Origin: Penium margaritaceum
Taxonomy: Eukaryota; Streptophyta; Zygnematophyceae; Desmidiales; Peniaceae
Reading direction: 5' to 3'
DNA: 64,000 nt
Assembly: GCA_023375785.1 (NCBI GenBank)
Contig: SZWC01000538.1
Location: 309,942-373,941 of the forward strand
Position 1 is the stretch's first letter. Each line of letters begins with the position of its first letter. The position numbers and the translations under genes were made by a program. Positions 11,725 to 24,120 of the stretch are shown one piece after another. The notes under the pieces are model-generated. The model had not been told where the DNA came from and searched no databases. It was given only the letters and a program-made list of their open reading frames with translations.

Positions 11725-12169
11725 TCAAGAGGTCCCACTCAGGTTCCGGTACTCATTCATGTTACATCCATTCTGAAATGCCAAAACTTTTCGCGCCCCG
11801 CAGTCCGAATCTTCCACATGCGTGATCCTCTTGGGGCACACATAGTGGAGTGACTCACTCTTTGCACTACGATTGGTTTATTATGACATCTGCGTTGTTG
11901 GAACCAATGAGGAATCGCCACCCTTTCATCGACAGTGCTGTGGATCCATCGCATGCAGACGTGTTGTACGAGGTATGTTCAACCGTTTATCTACTACATC
12001 AGTGAACCAAGTGGATCAGCAACGCGGTGCACCGTTGCTCTGCGTTGAGCTGCAACGCGGTGTACCATTGCACCGCTGCCACTCTGTTGGGACAAGTATC
12101 CGCAGGTGGGCATCCGTGAAGCTCCACGGTTCTCAGTTTTGCCACCGAGTCCACCCACACGCCGTCGTC

Positions 12170-14584
12170 ATGGCTGAAGTCAACGCCACCACTGATGCAG
12201 CTGCAGCCGAGCAGGAGATAGACACACCTGATGATGAAGATGAGGACTCGGAGGAAGACGAGACGACGGTGACAAGCGCGAGTGGAAGGATTCCTTTGTA
12301 TGGGGATCCTTCAAGAAGCTTGGCGGTGTACCCGCCCGCACCATGTGCCTCATTTGCACGAAGGATCCTACCAAGCCGGTGACATTGAGCTGCAAGAATG
12401 GTTCTACCGGCACCATGTGGAAACACATGCGACTGATTCATGCCAACCGCTACCGTGAGCTGAAGGCGATGGTTGCCGCTTCCAAGCTGGAGGAGGCAAG
12501 AGTCGCTGTTGCAGAGGCAGAAGATGCACCACCAAAAAATCCAGAGAACTCGCAGCTGGCATGCGGCGTGACGGGCGTTGGCGTGCTATTCAACAAGAAG
12601 TACTTCCACAGTCTTCTGTGGAAGCATGCAGTGGACAAGAACCTTTCGTTCTTGTCCATTGAAAGCTTCTGGTTGGCAAAGGCCTTCGTCCATGCTAACC
12701 TGGCAGCAGCAGTAGCAGGGTGCATGACCATCGCACAGGCCATCCGCATGGCCACCCGGGCGTACCGAGAACACATCAAGACGTAGGTGGCAGCCGTGAC
12801 GTCCGCCATCTCTTTCACGACGGACGGGTGGAAAGCAGAGAACAACGTGAAGGATCTGGGCGTCACAACCCACTGGATCAAAAAGGCGTACAGCGTGCGC
12901 GCCATCGCGCTCTCCTTCCCCGCCATCCACAAGGGAGCACCGCGGAGAACCTGTTCCAGCTCCTCAGAGCTGGGCTGCAGCAGTGGGGTTTGTGGGACCG
13001 CATGTTTTGCTTGACCATGGACAATGAGAGCACGAATGATTCCTTGGTCGACAACTTCCTTGTCCTGAACAACGATGTTTTTGTCAAGTCTGGCCACATC
13101 CGTTGTTTGGGGCACGTGATGAATCTGGCAATTGGTGATCTGTTGAAGCAGCCGCGTGTGGCAGCCATTCTGCAACAGGTGCGGGCCATTGCTGTCTTTG
13201 TGACGCGTACGCCGACACGTGAGGAATCTCTTGTGGCTGCTGTTGAGGCCGCGGGTCTCAAGTACAAGTCCATCCACCTCGACACGGAGAGGAGGTGGAA
13301 CAGTGCACTGGACATGGCTGAACGTGTCATTGCTGTGAAGAGTGTTCTTGACACTTGGCTGGAGGAGCATGGCAGGGACAGGGCGCACCTGAAACCCAGC
13401 TTTGAGGACTGGGAGCTCATTGCACAGGTCACCGTCATCCTGAATCCCTTCAAGGGCTTCACGGACGACATCTCGGGTGCATCATACCCCACCCTCTCAC
13501 TCATCATCCCATTCTTTTCCTCACTGCTTGAGAAGATGCATACATGGCTGGTGAAGGCCTTGGCGGCCAAGAAGAAAAGTAAGCGGCGCGGTGCTGCTGG
13601 ACATCTAGACTGCAAGGAGCAATTGATGGTGGAGTTGAAGCCTGGGCTGTTGGCCAGCATAGCCAAGTTGGAGAAGTATGCCCGCCTTTGCACTGAACGC
13701 CACGTGTTGGGGACATGTCTGGACCCTCGATTCAGACTCCGCTTCTACGAGCGGGTTCATCCCAAACTTGGCATCAACAGTGCTGCAGAGATTCACGTCA
13801 AGGCCGTGGAGCTGCTCAGGCCCTATCATGACCGTGTGGTGCAGGAACGTGAGGCAGCTGAGGCTGCAGCTGCAGTGGTGGCCGCAGCTGCCGCTACTGC
13901 CACTGCCCAAGCACGTGCAAGTGGGCGTGGTGAAAGCAACAGCTCAACGGCTGCATCATCTTCCACAACGGTAGCAGGAACAGGCAAGTAGATTCAGCTG
14001 TCCCTTTCTAGTATGCTCATTTCGTGTAAGTAGTTTGACTTATTGTAGTTTTTGTAGTAGTTCTGTGCGGCAACGATGGTGTCCAGTTCAGCAGTGGGAT
14101 CACAAGCTGCAAGCAGCCAGACAGAACCACGGCATAGCAGCAGACTTTGGCAAGAATCGAGCATCCTTGAGGCGGCACTGGAGGACACAGGAGCAGACAT
14201 GTTTTCAGAACCCGAAGAACCCCAAGTGCAGGTTGCACCCTCATCCCTAGAGCTGGAGGTGGAGTGCTGGGCAAAGGAGCCGAAGAAGGGCCGGAACTGC
14301 CGATTGCTGACCTACTTGAAGAAGAACCAGATGGCCTTCCCCACTATCCACCTGGCAGCACTAGACCTGCTTGCTGTGCCAGCTACGATTACTCCTTCAG
14401 AGGGACTCTTCTCTCTGGGACGCCATATCATCACAGATTCCGGCAGTCCTTGGTTGACCTGACCATCAAGAACCTGATGCTGCTCAAGTCTTGGATCAAT
14501 GATCCAAGTCTTGTCAGTTTCCCGGTGGCCCCCAATGGTGACGTTGCCCCAGAGTTGGATGCAGAGGAGAAGTTGGTCAATTAA
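12170..14584 (+). pseudogene. hAT transposase with BED zinc finger (interrupted)
   Basis: The likely start is the ATG at 12170, opening with an acidic segment (DDEDEDSEEDE). A BED finger follows at about 12305-12460: CLIC, then HMRLIH. Transposase motifs come in order: FTTDGW near 12814-12831 (first catalytic Asp), TMDNES near 13014-13031, RCLGHVMNLAI near 13103, RRWNSAL near 13290, SYPTLSLIIPFF near 13480, LDPRFRLRFY near 13720, an Ala-rich run near 13850-13920, and the C-terminal dimerisation block with FPTIHLAALDLLAVPAT near 14330-14400. The frame changes between the acid segment and the BED finger. A TAG stands at 12784-12786, the frame shifts near 12930, a stop is met at 13989-13991, and there is another shift near 14440. 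Some of these may be introns: GTAAGT at 14026 could be a donor. As it stands the reading is broken, so I call it a pseudogene, keeping a spliced gene as the alternative. Confidence 0.85.
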
Positions 14585-14968
14585 TGTTGCCGTAGTGCTG
14601 AGGGTGAGGTGATGGAGTTAGATGATGAGGGAGATGAGGAAGCCGAAGAGGATGGGGAGGGTGGACAGGGTGCAGGGGGTGCAGAGGGCCTAGAGGGAGG
14701 TGGGATGGTCGAGTTGGTTGGGGAGGCTGAGACTTAGTCTCAGCACATACGTTTGCATTTGTGTGCTGAGACCCATAGTTACTGTTTACCTAAGGATGAT
14801 TTTCATGTCATGAAAAGCTTTGCCTTGTGATTCCCTTGCATGAGAGCATTTACATGTTAACACACGTGATGAAATGTCTAGAAACGCATGAATGGAACAG
14901 TTTTTAAGTCATTCGACTGTTAAGGGTTGTGAGAACATTAACATAGTTGTCAGAATGTGTGCCACACA
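14585..14968. other. 3' untranslated part of the hAT element
   Basis: A GA-rich stretch (14605-14740) follows the last transposase frame, then AT-richer sequence without coding signal leading to the right subterminal array. It may include the transcript end, but no signal is clear enough to place. Confidence 0.5.
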
Positions 14969-15106
14969 AGGATCCGTGAATCTGTAGGTTAGGATTCGTG
15001 AATCCTGAGGATCCGCGGATCCAGGATCCGTCTCCTCGTATCCGGATCCAGGCTATGGATCCAACCTGTGGGTCCGGATCCATCTGAAGATTCGCGGATA
15101 GGATCC
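14969..15106. promoter_or_regulatory. Right subterminal GGATCC array of the hAT element
   Basis: Eight GGATCC cores, in the same context as the left array, run up to the right inverted repeat. Probable transposase-binding sites by analogy. Confidence 0.7.
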
Positions 15107-15119
15107 GTGTGCAGCCTTA
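15099..15119 (-). repeat. Right terminal inverted repeat of the hAT element
   Basis: 21 bp, the partner of 11577-11597, immediately followed by the CATGTGCT duplication (15120-15127). Confidence 0.85.
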
Positions 15120-15159
15120 CATGTGCTTGGTCAGCCCTCGAGATAGAAGGTAGTTGGCA

Positions 15160-15480
15160 CCGTTGCTCTTGTTGTTGCTACTGTGATGTTGTTACTAATG
15201 TTGTTGTAGCTGTTGTAGTTGCTGCTCTTGGTACAGCAGCAATTTCAGTTGTTGTTTTTGCTGTTGCTAGAGCTGGTCCTACAATAGCAGCAGCAGTAGC
15301 TGTTGCTGCTGCTACAAATTTGCATGTTTTACCTAGTGTGGCTGATACTGATGTGGTTGCGGTTGCTACATGATGATGCAATGCGGCAATAGGGTTGGCA
15401 TTGCCACCGCTACTACTGTTACTGTGGTTGTTTCTGTTGGTGTTCCTACGAGTAGCTACACTTGTTATGACAAAGTAAGC
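15160..15480. repeat. Degenerate GTT/GCT trinucleotide repeat tract
   Basis: The tract is mainly GTT, GCT and ACT triplets; open frames in it encode Val/Ala or Thr/Asn strings and are not genes. It resembles the triplet-rich leaders of the copia elements at 45500-46100 and 60812-61300, but no element is attached. Confidence 0.75.
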
Positions 15481-16439
15481 CAAGAGTAGCTACTGCCATG
15501 GCAGCATCTGCTAATGCTACAAAGGTGGCCTAAGGCGCAATCACTCCTGCTTCATGTTACCTCCCAGAAGGTAGCCGTGACGAGGGAAAGTGCCAAGAAA
15601 ACATTTTGGCAGTGGTTTGCTTTCGGCTCCACCAAAGGACTACGTAGCATGAGCCCCCAACTCAGGTCCTTCACGTTGTTAGGAATTGTGCGTCCCGCAC
15701 AACCCAGCCCATCCAAGCCCAGATGTTTATGTTTCCAATGTTGGGTGCTGTATAGTGGAATTGAGAACCCCGTGTCTCTCTATTGCTCTAATACCATGAG
15801 GAATTGAGAACCCTCTTTGCAACTAACTATGTGAGAGATCACACTGCACTGAACTCAATGTAAGAATCAAAGTTTGGGTTGATGGAGAGATGGCATAAAC
15901 ATGCATGGAAAAACAGAAGTGGTGAACAACTAACACAAGAGAAAGGATGTTTTCTCACACACATGTGTGCATCAAACTGCACAAGTCCAACCAACCAGTG
16001 GAAACTTGACCAACCTAACTGTAAGCTCCAAACACATCGCTGGCTAGAATCCGACAGGCATACAGCCTCCTCCGTTGTAATAAAAACTATAGGAAGTACA
16101 GGGTTTAGAAAACGAAACTATGCACAACTGGATCATGAAAGAGCAAGGAAAGAGCCACTGAGAAATGTACACTAGGAGGTGGTCACAGAGGAAACTCCAG
16201 GGAGCATGTGAGGATGCGCCAATATTGTCAAAGCAGCTTTTGAGTGTCCCAGCATCCCTCCAAGCTGTTGCGACAAGTCCAAAGGTCCTCGTGACTATCA
16301 TACGAACAGACTAGACCCAGACCAGGGAGCCCCATACCTAGCGGGACAAACGTTTGCATAATGGCTGGATCACAACTAGTATGATGTGACATTTTCCGGT
16401 GGGCTATCGTGGGGCAAGTGGTTCAAGAATTATAATGGC
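15481..16439. other. Unassigned DNA with a possible solo LTR-like junction
   Basis: GCTCTAATACCA ending at about 15797 resembles the complement of an initiator-Met primer site (one mismatch) and is followed by TGAGGAATTGAG. A similar TGTTAGGAATTG lies near 15677. This is suggestive of an LTR junction from another copia family on the minus strand, but no second LTR or coding part supports it. A perfect 33-bp direct repeat is at 16358-16390 and 16432-16464. Confidence 0.4.
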
Positions 16440-17960
16440 TGGATCACAACTAGTATGATGTGACGTCATGTGGTAAAATTCCTCAAAGACAAAAGACTCT
16501 AGAATACCGCAATCAGACCACATGGCTTGAACCACATCCTTCATGTTGTGGTTCCAACAATCAGAAACATCATTCTGTTGAGGCGTAGGTGAAAGACACC
16601 TTGCTTAGCAATGAATGTGTCCATTGCACCTACAGAATCACCACCATAACCTGATCAGACATGTGGATTGTGTGATGAGGGTGGCACTTGGCCATCAAAA
16701 GGTACATGTGCAATATAAAAACATCTATCTAGTGGCAGAAACTTTAGACCCACCGCATTTGGGAGAAATCATCATCTAGGGTAAAGACCAATTCACCCTG
16801 ATTTGAGACGGACCTGACTTGAAGAGGACCTAGAAGGTCTGAGTGGACCAGCTCTAGCGATGCATCTTGCCATGAGCGAAGAAAATGTTGTTAGTCTTGG
16901 ACGGCTTCTCCAGGGAAGAAGTATCAACACTAAGTTCTGCCTCTATGTGAATAAGATCAAACATTGTGTTCAAGCTCACATGGCAAAGCCAGCAATGGAG
17001 TAGGCGCTAAGGGGAGAGAACACCTGTGACAAGTACATGCATAGCTAGTTTTAAAGGAGAAGAGACTCTAGAACACAATGAGCAACGCAATACAGGTCAT
17101 TCACAATGGAGGCACGTAGTACTGTAGTATGAGTATCACAAGTAGTAACTATGGTAGAGTCGATGGAGTACTCAATAGAAAGACCCATACTGGTGTTAGC
17201 ACAACGTGAGAGCAAGTAAAGATCAAGGGTAGGAACAAAGAGCAAACCAGATATCCATAACCTTATGTTTAAGAGCAAACCGCAAAACTCTGACACCCTA
17301 GAAAGACAAGAAAAAGTCAAATCCCATGCGCATGGACCGATCAGACTCAACGAGGTTGAAGAAAACAAAATCATCGGGGCGACAGGTCATGTAATGGGTG
17401 GCACCAGATGCAATGACCCAAGTACGACCCGCCTCATGACCAATCGACAACACTGGGCACCATGCCATAAAACACTCAACCTCTAATGGATGCTCATTAG
17501 AGAACTCCAGACTAGACAAAAAATACAAGTATGAGACTAATCTGGCCAAGAATTACTGTCATGTCCATCCTCGCTACACTCAGACACAGCTATCCCACAA
17601 AATTCATCACAAGAAACAAGAACAATGGGACAAACTCACCGTAGACAACTCAAATGTGACAATGCACTCACACTTCCCTGAATGAGAGGTGCTAGCAGCT
17701 AGAAAATCTCCACAATGGTGAGATCCCAAGAGGAAGTGTTTGTCTATGGTGTTATCATTGTCACAGCATGAGCCACCTGTAAAGTACTGGAGGAATTCTT
17801 CTGCGTGTGTGCCACTGGGACGATGTATGCAATCCTCATCTAGACAGGGGGCTACTGGCACTCTGTTGAACAATGAACGCTCCCACAATTGTAGGAGTGG
17901 AAAAATTGTGCACTGGCATTGATGGACGATGCCATTCGCTTCTACCTTTTACCATGCCTT
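16440..17960 (-). pseudogene. Decayed Ty1-copia gag-protease-integrase fragment B
   Basis: On the minus strand, a gag-like stretch lies near 17607-17888. A protease-like segment with WVIASGATHYMTCR lies near 17370-17440, followed by FVPTLDLYLLS near 17200. Integrase-like sequence continues down to about 16480. The order and the spacing match the other copia elements, but conservation is weak and no LTR is identified. It is an old broken fossil with several breaks, related to but distinct from the A/H/J family. Confidence 0.7.
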
Positions 17961-18118
17961 TTCTTTCCCTCCTTTCCTTGTGCGGATGTTAGAACGCCTT
18001 CGGTCCATTCAATAAGGGGAGTGGGAAAGGCGGAGAGAGAGTAGAGCCAAGGCTGGAGATGAACAAGGTTGGGGTGTCACAAGAGATGCATTTATGACCA
18101 CAATAAGTGGACTCTTTT

Positions 18119-18120
<2 letters not shown>

Positions 18121-18194
<74 letters not shown>
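18121..18194. repeat. GT dinucleotide microsatellite abutting an assembly gap
   Basis: A pure TG/GT run ends at a 185-base N gap (18195-18379). The true array length is unknown. Confidence 0.97.
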
Positions 18195-18379
18195 NNNNNN
18201 NNNNNNNNNNNNNNNNNNNNNNNNNNNNNNNNNNNNNNNNNNNNNNNNNNNNNNNNNNNNNNNNNNNNNNNNNNNNNNNNNNNNNNNNNNNNNNNNNNNN
18301 NNNNNNNNNNNNNNNNNNNNNNNNNNNNNNNNNNNNNNNNNNNNNNNNNNNNNNNNNNNNNNNNNNNNNNNNNNNNNNN
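18195..18379. other. Assembly gap (185 N)
   Basis: Undetermined bases adjoining the GT microsatellite. Confidence 0.99.
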
Positions 18380-20204
18380 CTCCTACTTTTGACACATCTT
18401 GCTTTGTTGTTGTCAGATGTCTTCCTACCCACATCAAATTTCATCAAAGTCCTGCAATTTTGGACTCATTATCCTTGTCATTGAAGAGGCTGAGGGTTCT
18501 GCTGCCTCTTTTTCCTTGTCATTGTCTGGCACCATGTGCACCGATCATGAAGGCTGCATCTCCTTCAGAATAAAGTGGTGAACTAAAAAAAAAAACCTTC
18601 AGCATTTTGCATGAGTTTAAGTGGCACGAATTCATGATATCTCTGCCAAGAAATTTACCAAGGAATGGACGACTTTTACAGTTTCTCTGTTGATGTTCGT
18701 AAGGGTGTGCTGATGTCAGTAGATGGACTGCTGATGTTAGTAGGATTATAACCTTTGAAACCTCCTCTTGAATGTCAATTTTCACCTTTTCCTCCCTTTT
18801 TCTTCTTCTGTGGCTTATGCAAAACTTCCTGCTATGCAGATTGGTGGATGTCATCTTCACTCCCTCTCGCTGTAACACAAGAGGCTAGGGCCACTTCTTA
18901 CTGATGTTGTAGCTGGAGATGCACAACTACACAAATCCTATGGCAGCTGCATCACACAAAACTACCATGTGCAATATCACAATGTAACGATACAGGTGTG
19001 CAGTTGTGTAGCTGCCGCTGCCCCTCTTACTGCTGCAATGCTATTACGATTTTTGTACTACTATTGGTTTTGCTATTGTGGTACTACTGCTAGTACTGCT
19101 ACTAGCGCTAGTGTGTTCATGCTAATGATGCTAGTTTTTTTTAATTTTTTTGCGTAAAAGCATTCCAAAGTACCTCTTTACCTACAGAACTTTGAAAGAT
19201 CGTGTTCATAACATGGTATAACTGTTATCCCAAACTACAAACTTTATCCTCATTAATGAAATCCTTCATAGCATTGCTATCTTCTTAGTCCTTTTTTTTT
19301 ACTTTCAATAAATGTTTGTCTTTGCATGTTACAATTCAAGCCGGGTATGTGGTTCCTTTTTGGCTCGTTTCCATCAAGTCTGGAGAATATTGTGATAAAG
19401 TAATCTCCTATACTTGAGCATTCGAAACACTGTGAGAGAAGTAGAGCAAGTAATGATCTTCTATTGTCTTAGACATCTGGCATCGTCGAATGTTATTGGT
19501 TTGTTTTTCCTGTCCTATACATGAAACTAAGCATGTATCACAGACTCGGGTCGGCTGAAAAAAACAAACAAAGGAGTTACCACATATCCATGGAATTCCC
19601 ACATTTTGAGATGTTCCTTTACAATGCCCCATATCTAAGCGTCTGAGCTTTTATGTCTGCCATGCATATCAATCGTGCCATTAGAGCACCATCTCCATGA
19701 CTGTTCTGTTACGATGGAATTTCCATACGATTTTATTTAAAAAACAACATTTCCAGGCGTGTCATAACCGTTGGAATGGGATGTGGTGAACGGTCCCGTA
19801 TTTTATCTGCTGACGGAAGCTGAATCTGACGCACTATTTTTAGCCCTTCCAAAAGGCTCCCAACGGGTGGCAATTTCCACGTGATGTGATTGAAAGAATT
19901 TAAGCGGAGGTATCGTCAACATAAAGAAAACACATAGATGGACATGTGCCAACTCAGTGCTCCAATGCAGACCAAGGAGCAAGTTGGTTTGTGGGGTTCT
20001 TTCACAACATGTCACCGGCATTTCTTTGCACGAGTAGACGGTGAAATGATAGTTGCAAGGTTATTCAGGCCTCATCTATGTTGAGGTCTGCCGCTTTGAC
20101 AGTGACTTTGGAGTTCAGTGTCAACAATGAACTCTGTTTTGAGTGTCGATAAATGTTTGGAATAACAGTCCAAATAGCGAATGAAGGTTCGCACACCTTA
20201 CTTG
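18380..20204. other. Unassigned intergenic DNA
   Basis: AT-leaning sequence with short open frames on both strands and no domain I recognise. A small patch of ACT/GCT triplets is at about 19060-19110. No repeat ends or RNA genes are seen. Confidence 0.5.
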
Positions 20205-21340
20205 TGTTGTACTTTGCCCCCTAGCATGCCTGGGTGCCGGGAGGCGCTGACAAATCCCTGGATGGGAGAAAATCCTCACATTTTACTCTAGCTACCTAGA
20301 GAATGCTCCAAATCCAGATTAGATCAAGGTTCCTGAAATTTGACAATGTACGAATCTGATGCAACTTGAATCACCACAGTCTGTCAAGAAGCAAGGGAGA
20401 TATGGTCTCTCAAAGTTGGGATGTGCAACGCGGCTCAAGGACTTGGCCAAAACATGGCATCTGGTGGATGTATCCACCGGACATGAGTAACAAGTCACAT
20501 CCAAGAGATTATCTGTCGCATGACTCCGGAAGATTATCTGCAGGAGTCAGTAGTACTCGTGTTACTGAGGGAGTTTGCCCAAATCATGGCTCAGAGTGAG
20601 AAACTCAGTAGCACAATTTGTTACTCAGGGGTGTTGTCAAAATTCTGACTGTAGGTCCACGGACAACTTTCGAACCACGTCAATTCCCATCACCAAGCTT
20701 GATGATCAACGCATCAGAACGTACCCCAAGAGCACAAGGGGCACCACCACTATGTGTAGGGACATGTCCGCCTCTGGAAAGGCAATTTTGATGGGTCCTT
20801 GATGTGCATGGGTGTCTTGATGGGAGGGCATCACACGCATCGCCGATTGAGTGGCTGTGTTGGGGTGCCATGCTTATGCTGACGTAGCAAGAGGTACAAT
20901 GAACTGAATGGCACACGGGTTGGTGCATTCAAAATCTTGCAAGTAGCACTCTAACTCGTCAGTTCCATGTCCATGTCCAAAACCTAATGCAAGAAGGTGT
21001 TATTTGCTTTGCAAACGACACTGTCTTGCAACTCTGGCCAACTCCCACAAGCGTAGCGTGACGTAACCAGAAAGCTCAAGCTTAGACTCAGAACTTGCAC
21101 AGAACATAGCCATGGACTTAGAGGACCCGTTGGGCCATGTTGAAAATTCCACCACAAATATTTGTGACAAAGGGTTATTGGCCCACGACCTTGACCGTTC
21201 TTAACATCGTTCATGGATTTTGCGGCGGACGGGATTGTCGTTGCGGGGGATGTCACCGTCAAACTCTCAGAGCCCTCAGTGGAAGAGTGCGCAATGGTGC
21301 AAGAGGAGACACATCCCATCCAAAAGTAATCGAACGGTTT
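20205..21340 (+). repeat. 5' region (LTR plus leader) of element C, shared with 43080-44230
   Basis: Collinear similarity with 43080-44230 runs over about 1 kb. Landmarks include TGCCGGGAGGCGC, CCTGAAATTTGACAA, AAGTTGGG, GTTACTC, GGTCC.CGGACA and a later TTTGCAAAC segment. The boundary between LTR and leader could not be placed because no clear primer site was found. Confidence 0.65.
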
Positions 21341-24120
21341 TGACTTTAGGCTATGGCGGTGGCACTCCAAAATCCAGCTCGTACATAAGGGGTTGTTGGA
21401 GGTCATGAATGGAACGAATTATTTTTTAAGCCAAAATCCACGGACATGGATAAGTAGGCATTCTCAAAGAATAACACAAAGGTGTTCATGCTTCTGGTGT
21501 CCGGAGCAACTGAGTCACAATCGGGCTGTTTCCTAGGCTACAAGCTGGCAGCCAAAGCTTGGCAAAAATCCTATGTCATCCATCAATCCAAGTCATTTGG
21601 AAACACAATCTTTGCAATGAAGTGACTCCTCATGGTAATATTTAAGAAGGGAGATGATTTCCTTTCTTCCATGTAGCAGATTGAGTCGCTCGCCTCACAT
21701 TGCAATGATGTGGGGTAGGATATCGACACGCGGCTGCAAGCAATGGCCCTCTTAATGGCCCTTCTTGACAGTTGGAGCGCTCTCATCACCACCTTAGGAA
21801 GATGGACATAGGATAAGCTCACCTATGGTGTAGTCACCTCCACAACAATGCACAATAACAGACCTATGGGTATTCCTCGTCTTCCTCATCGGTTCTCATC
21901 ACCAACATGCATGGTAGTGGAAGTGAAGGCAAGGTGGCAGATGTGGTGGTGGCAAGAAGGGCGCCAAGAAGGACACTTGCGGTAACTGCAACAAGGAGGG
22001 CCACCGGGCCCGTGAGTGCACCGAGGAGGCCATGGCAAGCGGAAGGATGCCAAAGGCAAGAAGAAACTTCTCAAGAACACTCATAATCACTACATCAAGA
22101 AGGCTAACCGGTGATGCCTTGACTCCAGAGTGGAGGAGCACACCTAGGCCGAGAAGACCGTGTTCATCAACTACACCAAGTTCATGTAAGTCCATAATGG
22201 TCATAAAAAACAAGTTCAAACCAGCAGCTGGCCAAGGAGGCGTGGACATGGAGGTGGTGGTTGGTGGGAATCAGGTCCAGCGCGTCATCAAAGATGTGTA
22301 GCACATACCTGACATGACCAAAATCCGAAGTGTTTGCCGCTTGATGGAAGAGGGACAAGATGTGATTTTCAAGAGAAAAGGGGTAGTCGTGCAGAAGGAC
22401 GGTGGCGGCAAGATTTTCCTAGAGGCTAAGCACGAGGGAGGTCTCTACATTGTGGAGACCAAAGTGATCCCTGGCCAAAAGAGGGAGAGCTGATCTGGAG
22501 CTCTGGCATCGACAGCTTGGGCATTACTCACTCGTGGTTGTTAAGGATATGGCGAAGCTCAAACTGGTACTCGACCACTTCATCAATGCTGCGGAAGAGG
22601 TAAAAGATACATGAATGCACAAAACGTGCAAGCCTTATATTTTGGGTAATGCGTGGCACAAAATTTTCAACAAAAACATGAATCGGGCCTCGGACCTGCT
22701 AGAGGTTGTGCAAAGCGACGTGTGTAGACCATTCAAAATTGCGTCAAAGAGTAGTGCAAACTACATTGTCACCTTCATGAATGACTACAACAGAAATTTC
22801 TATGTGTACTTCATAAAGAAGCAAGGCAAGGTGAAGGGTTGGTTGAAGAGGCAGACTAACCGGAAGGTCATAACACTACGGAGCAACAACAACGGAGAGT
22901 ACATGGGCTGTAATGGATGGCTAAAGCAGTAGGGCATGAAATGAGAACAAGCAATGCCATGTTTACCTCAGTATCATGGCGTGGTGGAGTGCCGGCCCTG
23001 ACATTGATGAACACGTTACGGACCATGTTGGTGGATACAGGACTGCCACAAAGCTTCTGGACAGAAGTTGTGCATACGGTGATCTTTACCATCAATCTAA
23101 GTGAAAGAAAAAGAGTGGTTGACAGACATTGCATGAGGTTTGGAGCAGACGCAAGTTAAGTATGGCGTATCTGAAAGTGTTTGGGTATAATGTGCACGCG
23201 ATGCTGTAGGCTCCACAGTGACGTGATAGCAATCTGGAGCCACGGGCAGAGCCGTATCTCTTCCTTGGCTTAGAGAGTGCGCAAAAGGCATTCTGCCTTT
23301 ACGACAAGTGCAAGGAGGAGAAAATCCATAGCCAAGACGTGGGGCATGAAGAGCAGCAGAGTTACATCACCAGCAACGATGTGGGTCTGGTGGACTCTCC
23401 AAAGAGAAGGGATTGGTTCCAACTCCTTGAATACAAGAAGGAGCCAACAGAAACCAAGATTGATTATGTGCCATGAGAGCACGGCGGTGTAGTAGAGGCA
23501 GCAGCCGACATGGAGGAATCATGGCAGAGTACACATCCGGTGTTGGTGGAATGACCACCGGAGGCTCCGTCAGTCCCGACAATGTTTTGCCAAACAGGAG
23601 AGACCCTCGGAGAGTTGTCCAGTCAATGATTCACTGGAGCATGCAGATTCAAATGAATCGCAGCAGAGCAACAAGATGCCAAAAAACTACTTCACTAGTG
23701 TGGGAGGCAGTGGAAAGCCGGGATACACATTGACGCAAGCATTAGTTGATGGATTGGCAAAACGCAATTCATGCTAGTTGCATCAACAGAGGTGACAAGT
23801 GTGCAAGAGGTACTTGCTTGGCCTGAAGGGGAACAGTGAGATGCAACCATTAAATCAAGGTTGACGTCCATCATGGAAAATGACACGTAGGAGCTCGTTG
23901 ACAAGCCAAAAGGTGCCAAAGTCATCGGCTCAAAGTGGGTCTTCAAGACCACATTTATAGAGGAAGGTGTGGTTGAAAAATACAAGGTGCAGTTAGTGGC
24001 AAAGGGTTATGTACAGCGTAAAGGCAAGTACTACAATAAAATGTTTTCTCCTGTCGCCAAGTTCACAAACATTGAGGGAATCCTTACGCTTGTAAGGCAC
24101 ATCACCTATTCCCGATGCTT
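20205..24120 (+). mobile_element. Decayed Ty1-copia element C (second lineage)
   Basis: The 5' part (about 20205-21340) recurs at 43080-44230, including the shared GTGCCGGGAGGCGC and GGTGGAT blocks, and is probably LTR plus leader. Gag of the UBN2 type follows from about 21350 (KAWQKSYVIHQSKS near 21560), then a CCHC zinc knuckle (CGNCNKEGHRAREC) at 21978-22019. After that come a protease-side segment with HIPDMTKIRSVC near 22300-22350, integrase (DVCRPF, FMNDYNRNFYVYFIKKQGK) about 22490-23300, and the start of reverse transcriptase (GSKWVFKT, VAKGYVQRKGKYY) about 23830-24110. The 3' portion is not seen. It is a fossil with many breaks and differs in gag and pol from the A/H/J family. Confidence 0.8.

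Larger units (their letters stand above)
11577..15119 (+). mobile_element. hAT-superfamily DNA transposon, 3.5 kb
   Basis: A perfect 8-bp direct duplication CATGTGCT sits at 11569-11576 and 15120-15127, the target-site length of hAT elements. Inside it the ends form imperfect terminal inverted repeats of 21 bp, matching 17 of 21: 11577-11597 begins TAATCCTACACATGG, and the complement of 15099-15119 begins TAAGGCTGCACACGG. Both ends carry dense GGATCC-containing subterminal motifs (six on the left within 11588-11705, eight on the right within 14969-15106), as expected for transposase-binding sites. The interior encodes a hAT transposase with a BED zinc finger (12170-14584). The intact target duplication shows that the insertion has not been rearranged, while the transposase frame is interrupted, so this copy is probably non-autonomous now. 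Confidence 0.93.

Noticed and set aside
12450-13388. 312-residue open frame on the minus strand
   Set aside because: It lies opposite the hAT transposase and carries no recognisable motif; the plus strand holds the conserved transposase blocks.
15160-15483. Open frames encoding Val/Ala or Thr/Asn strings
   Set aside because: Product of a degenerate triplet repeat.
15784-15840. Solo LTR of another copia family
   Set aside because: Only a primer-like dozen bases and a TG start were seen; no second LTR or coding part supports it, so it is mentioned but not called.
18069-18573. Open frames with Cys-Val or Thr-His repeats around the N gap
   Set aside because: They translate the GT microsatellite and undetermined bases.
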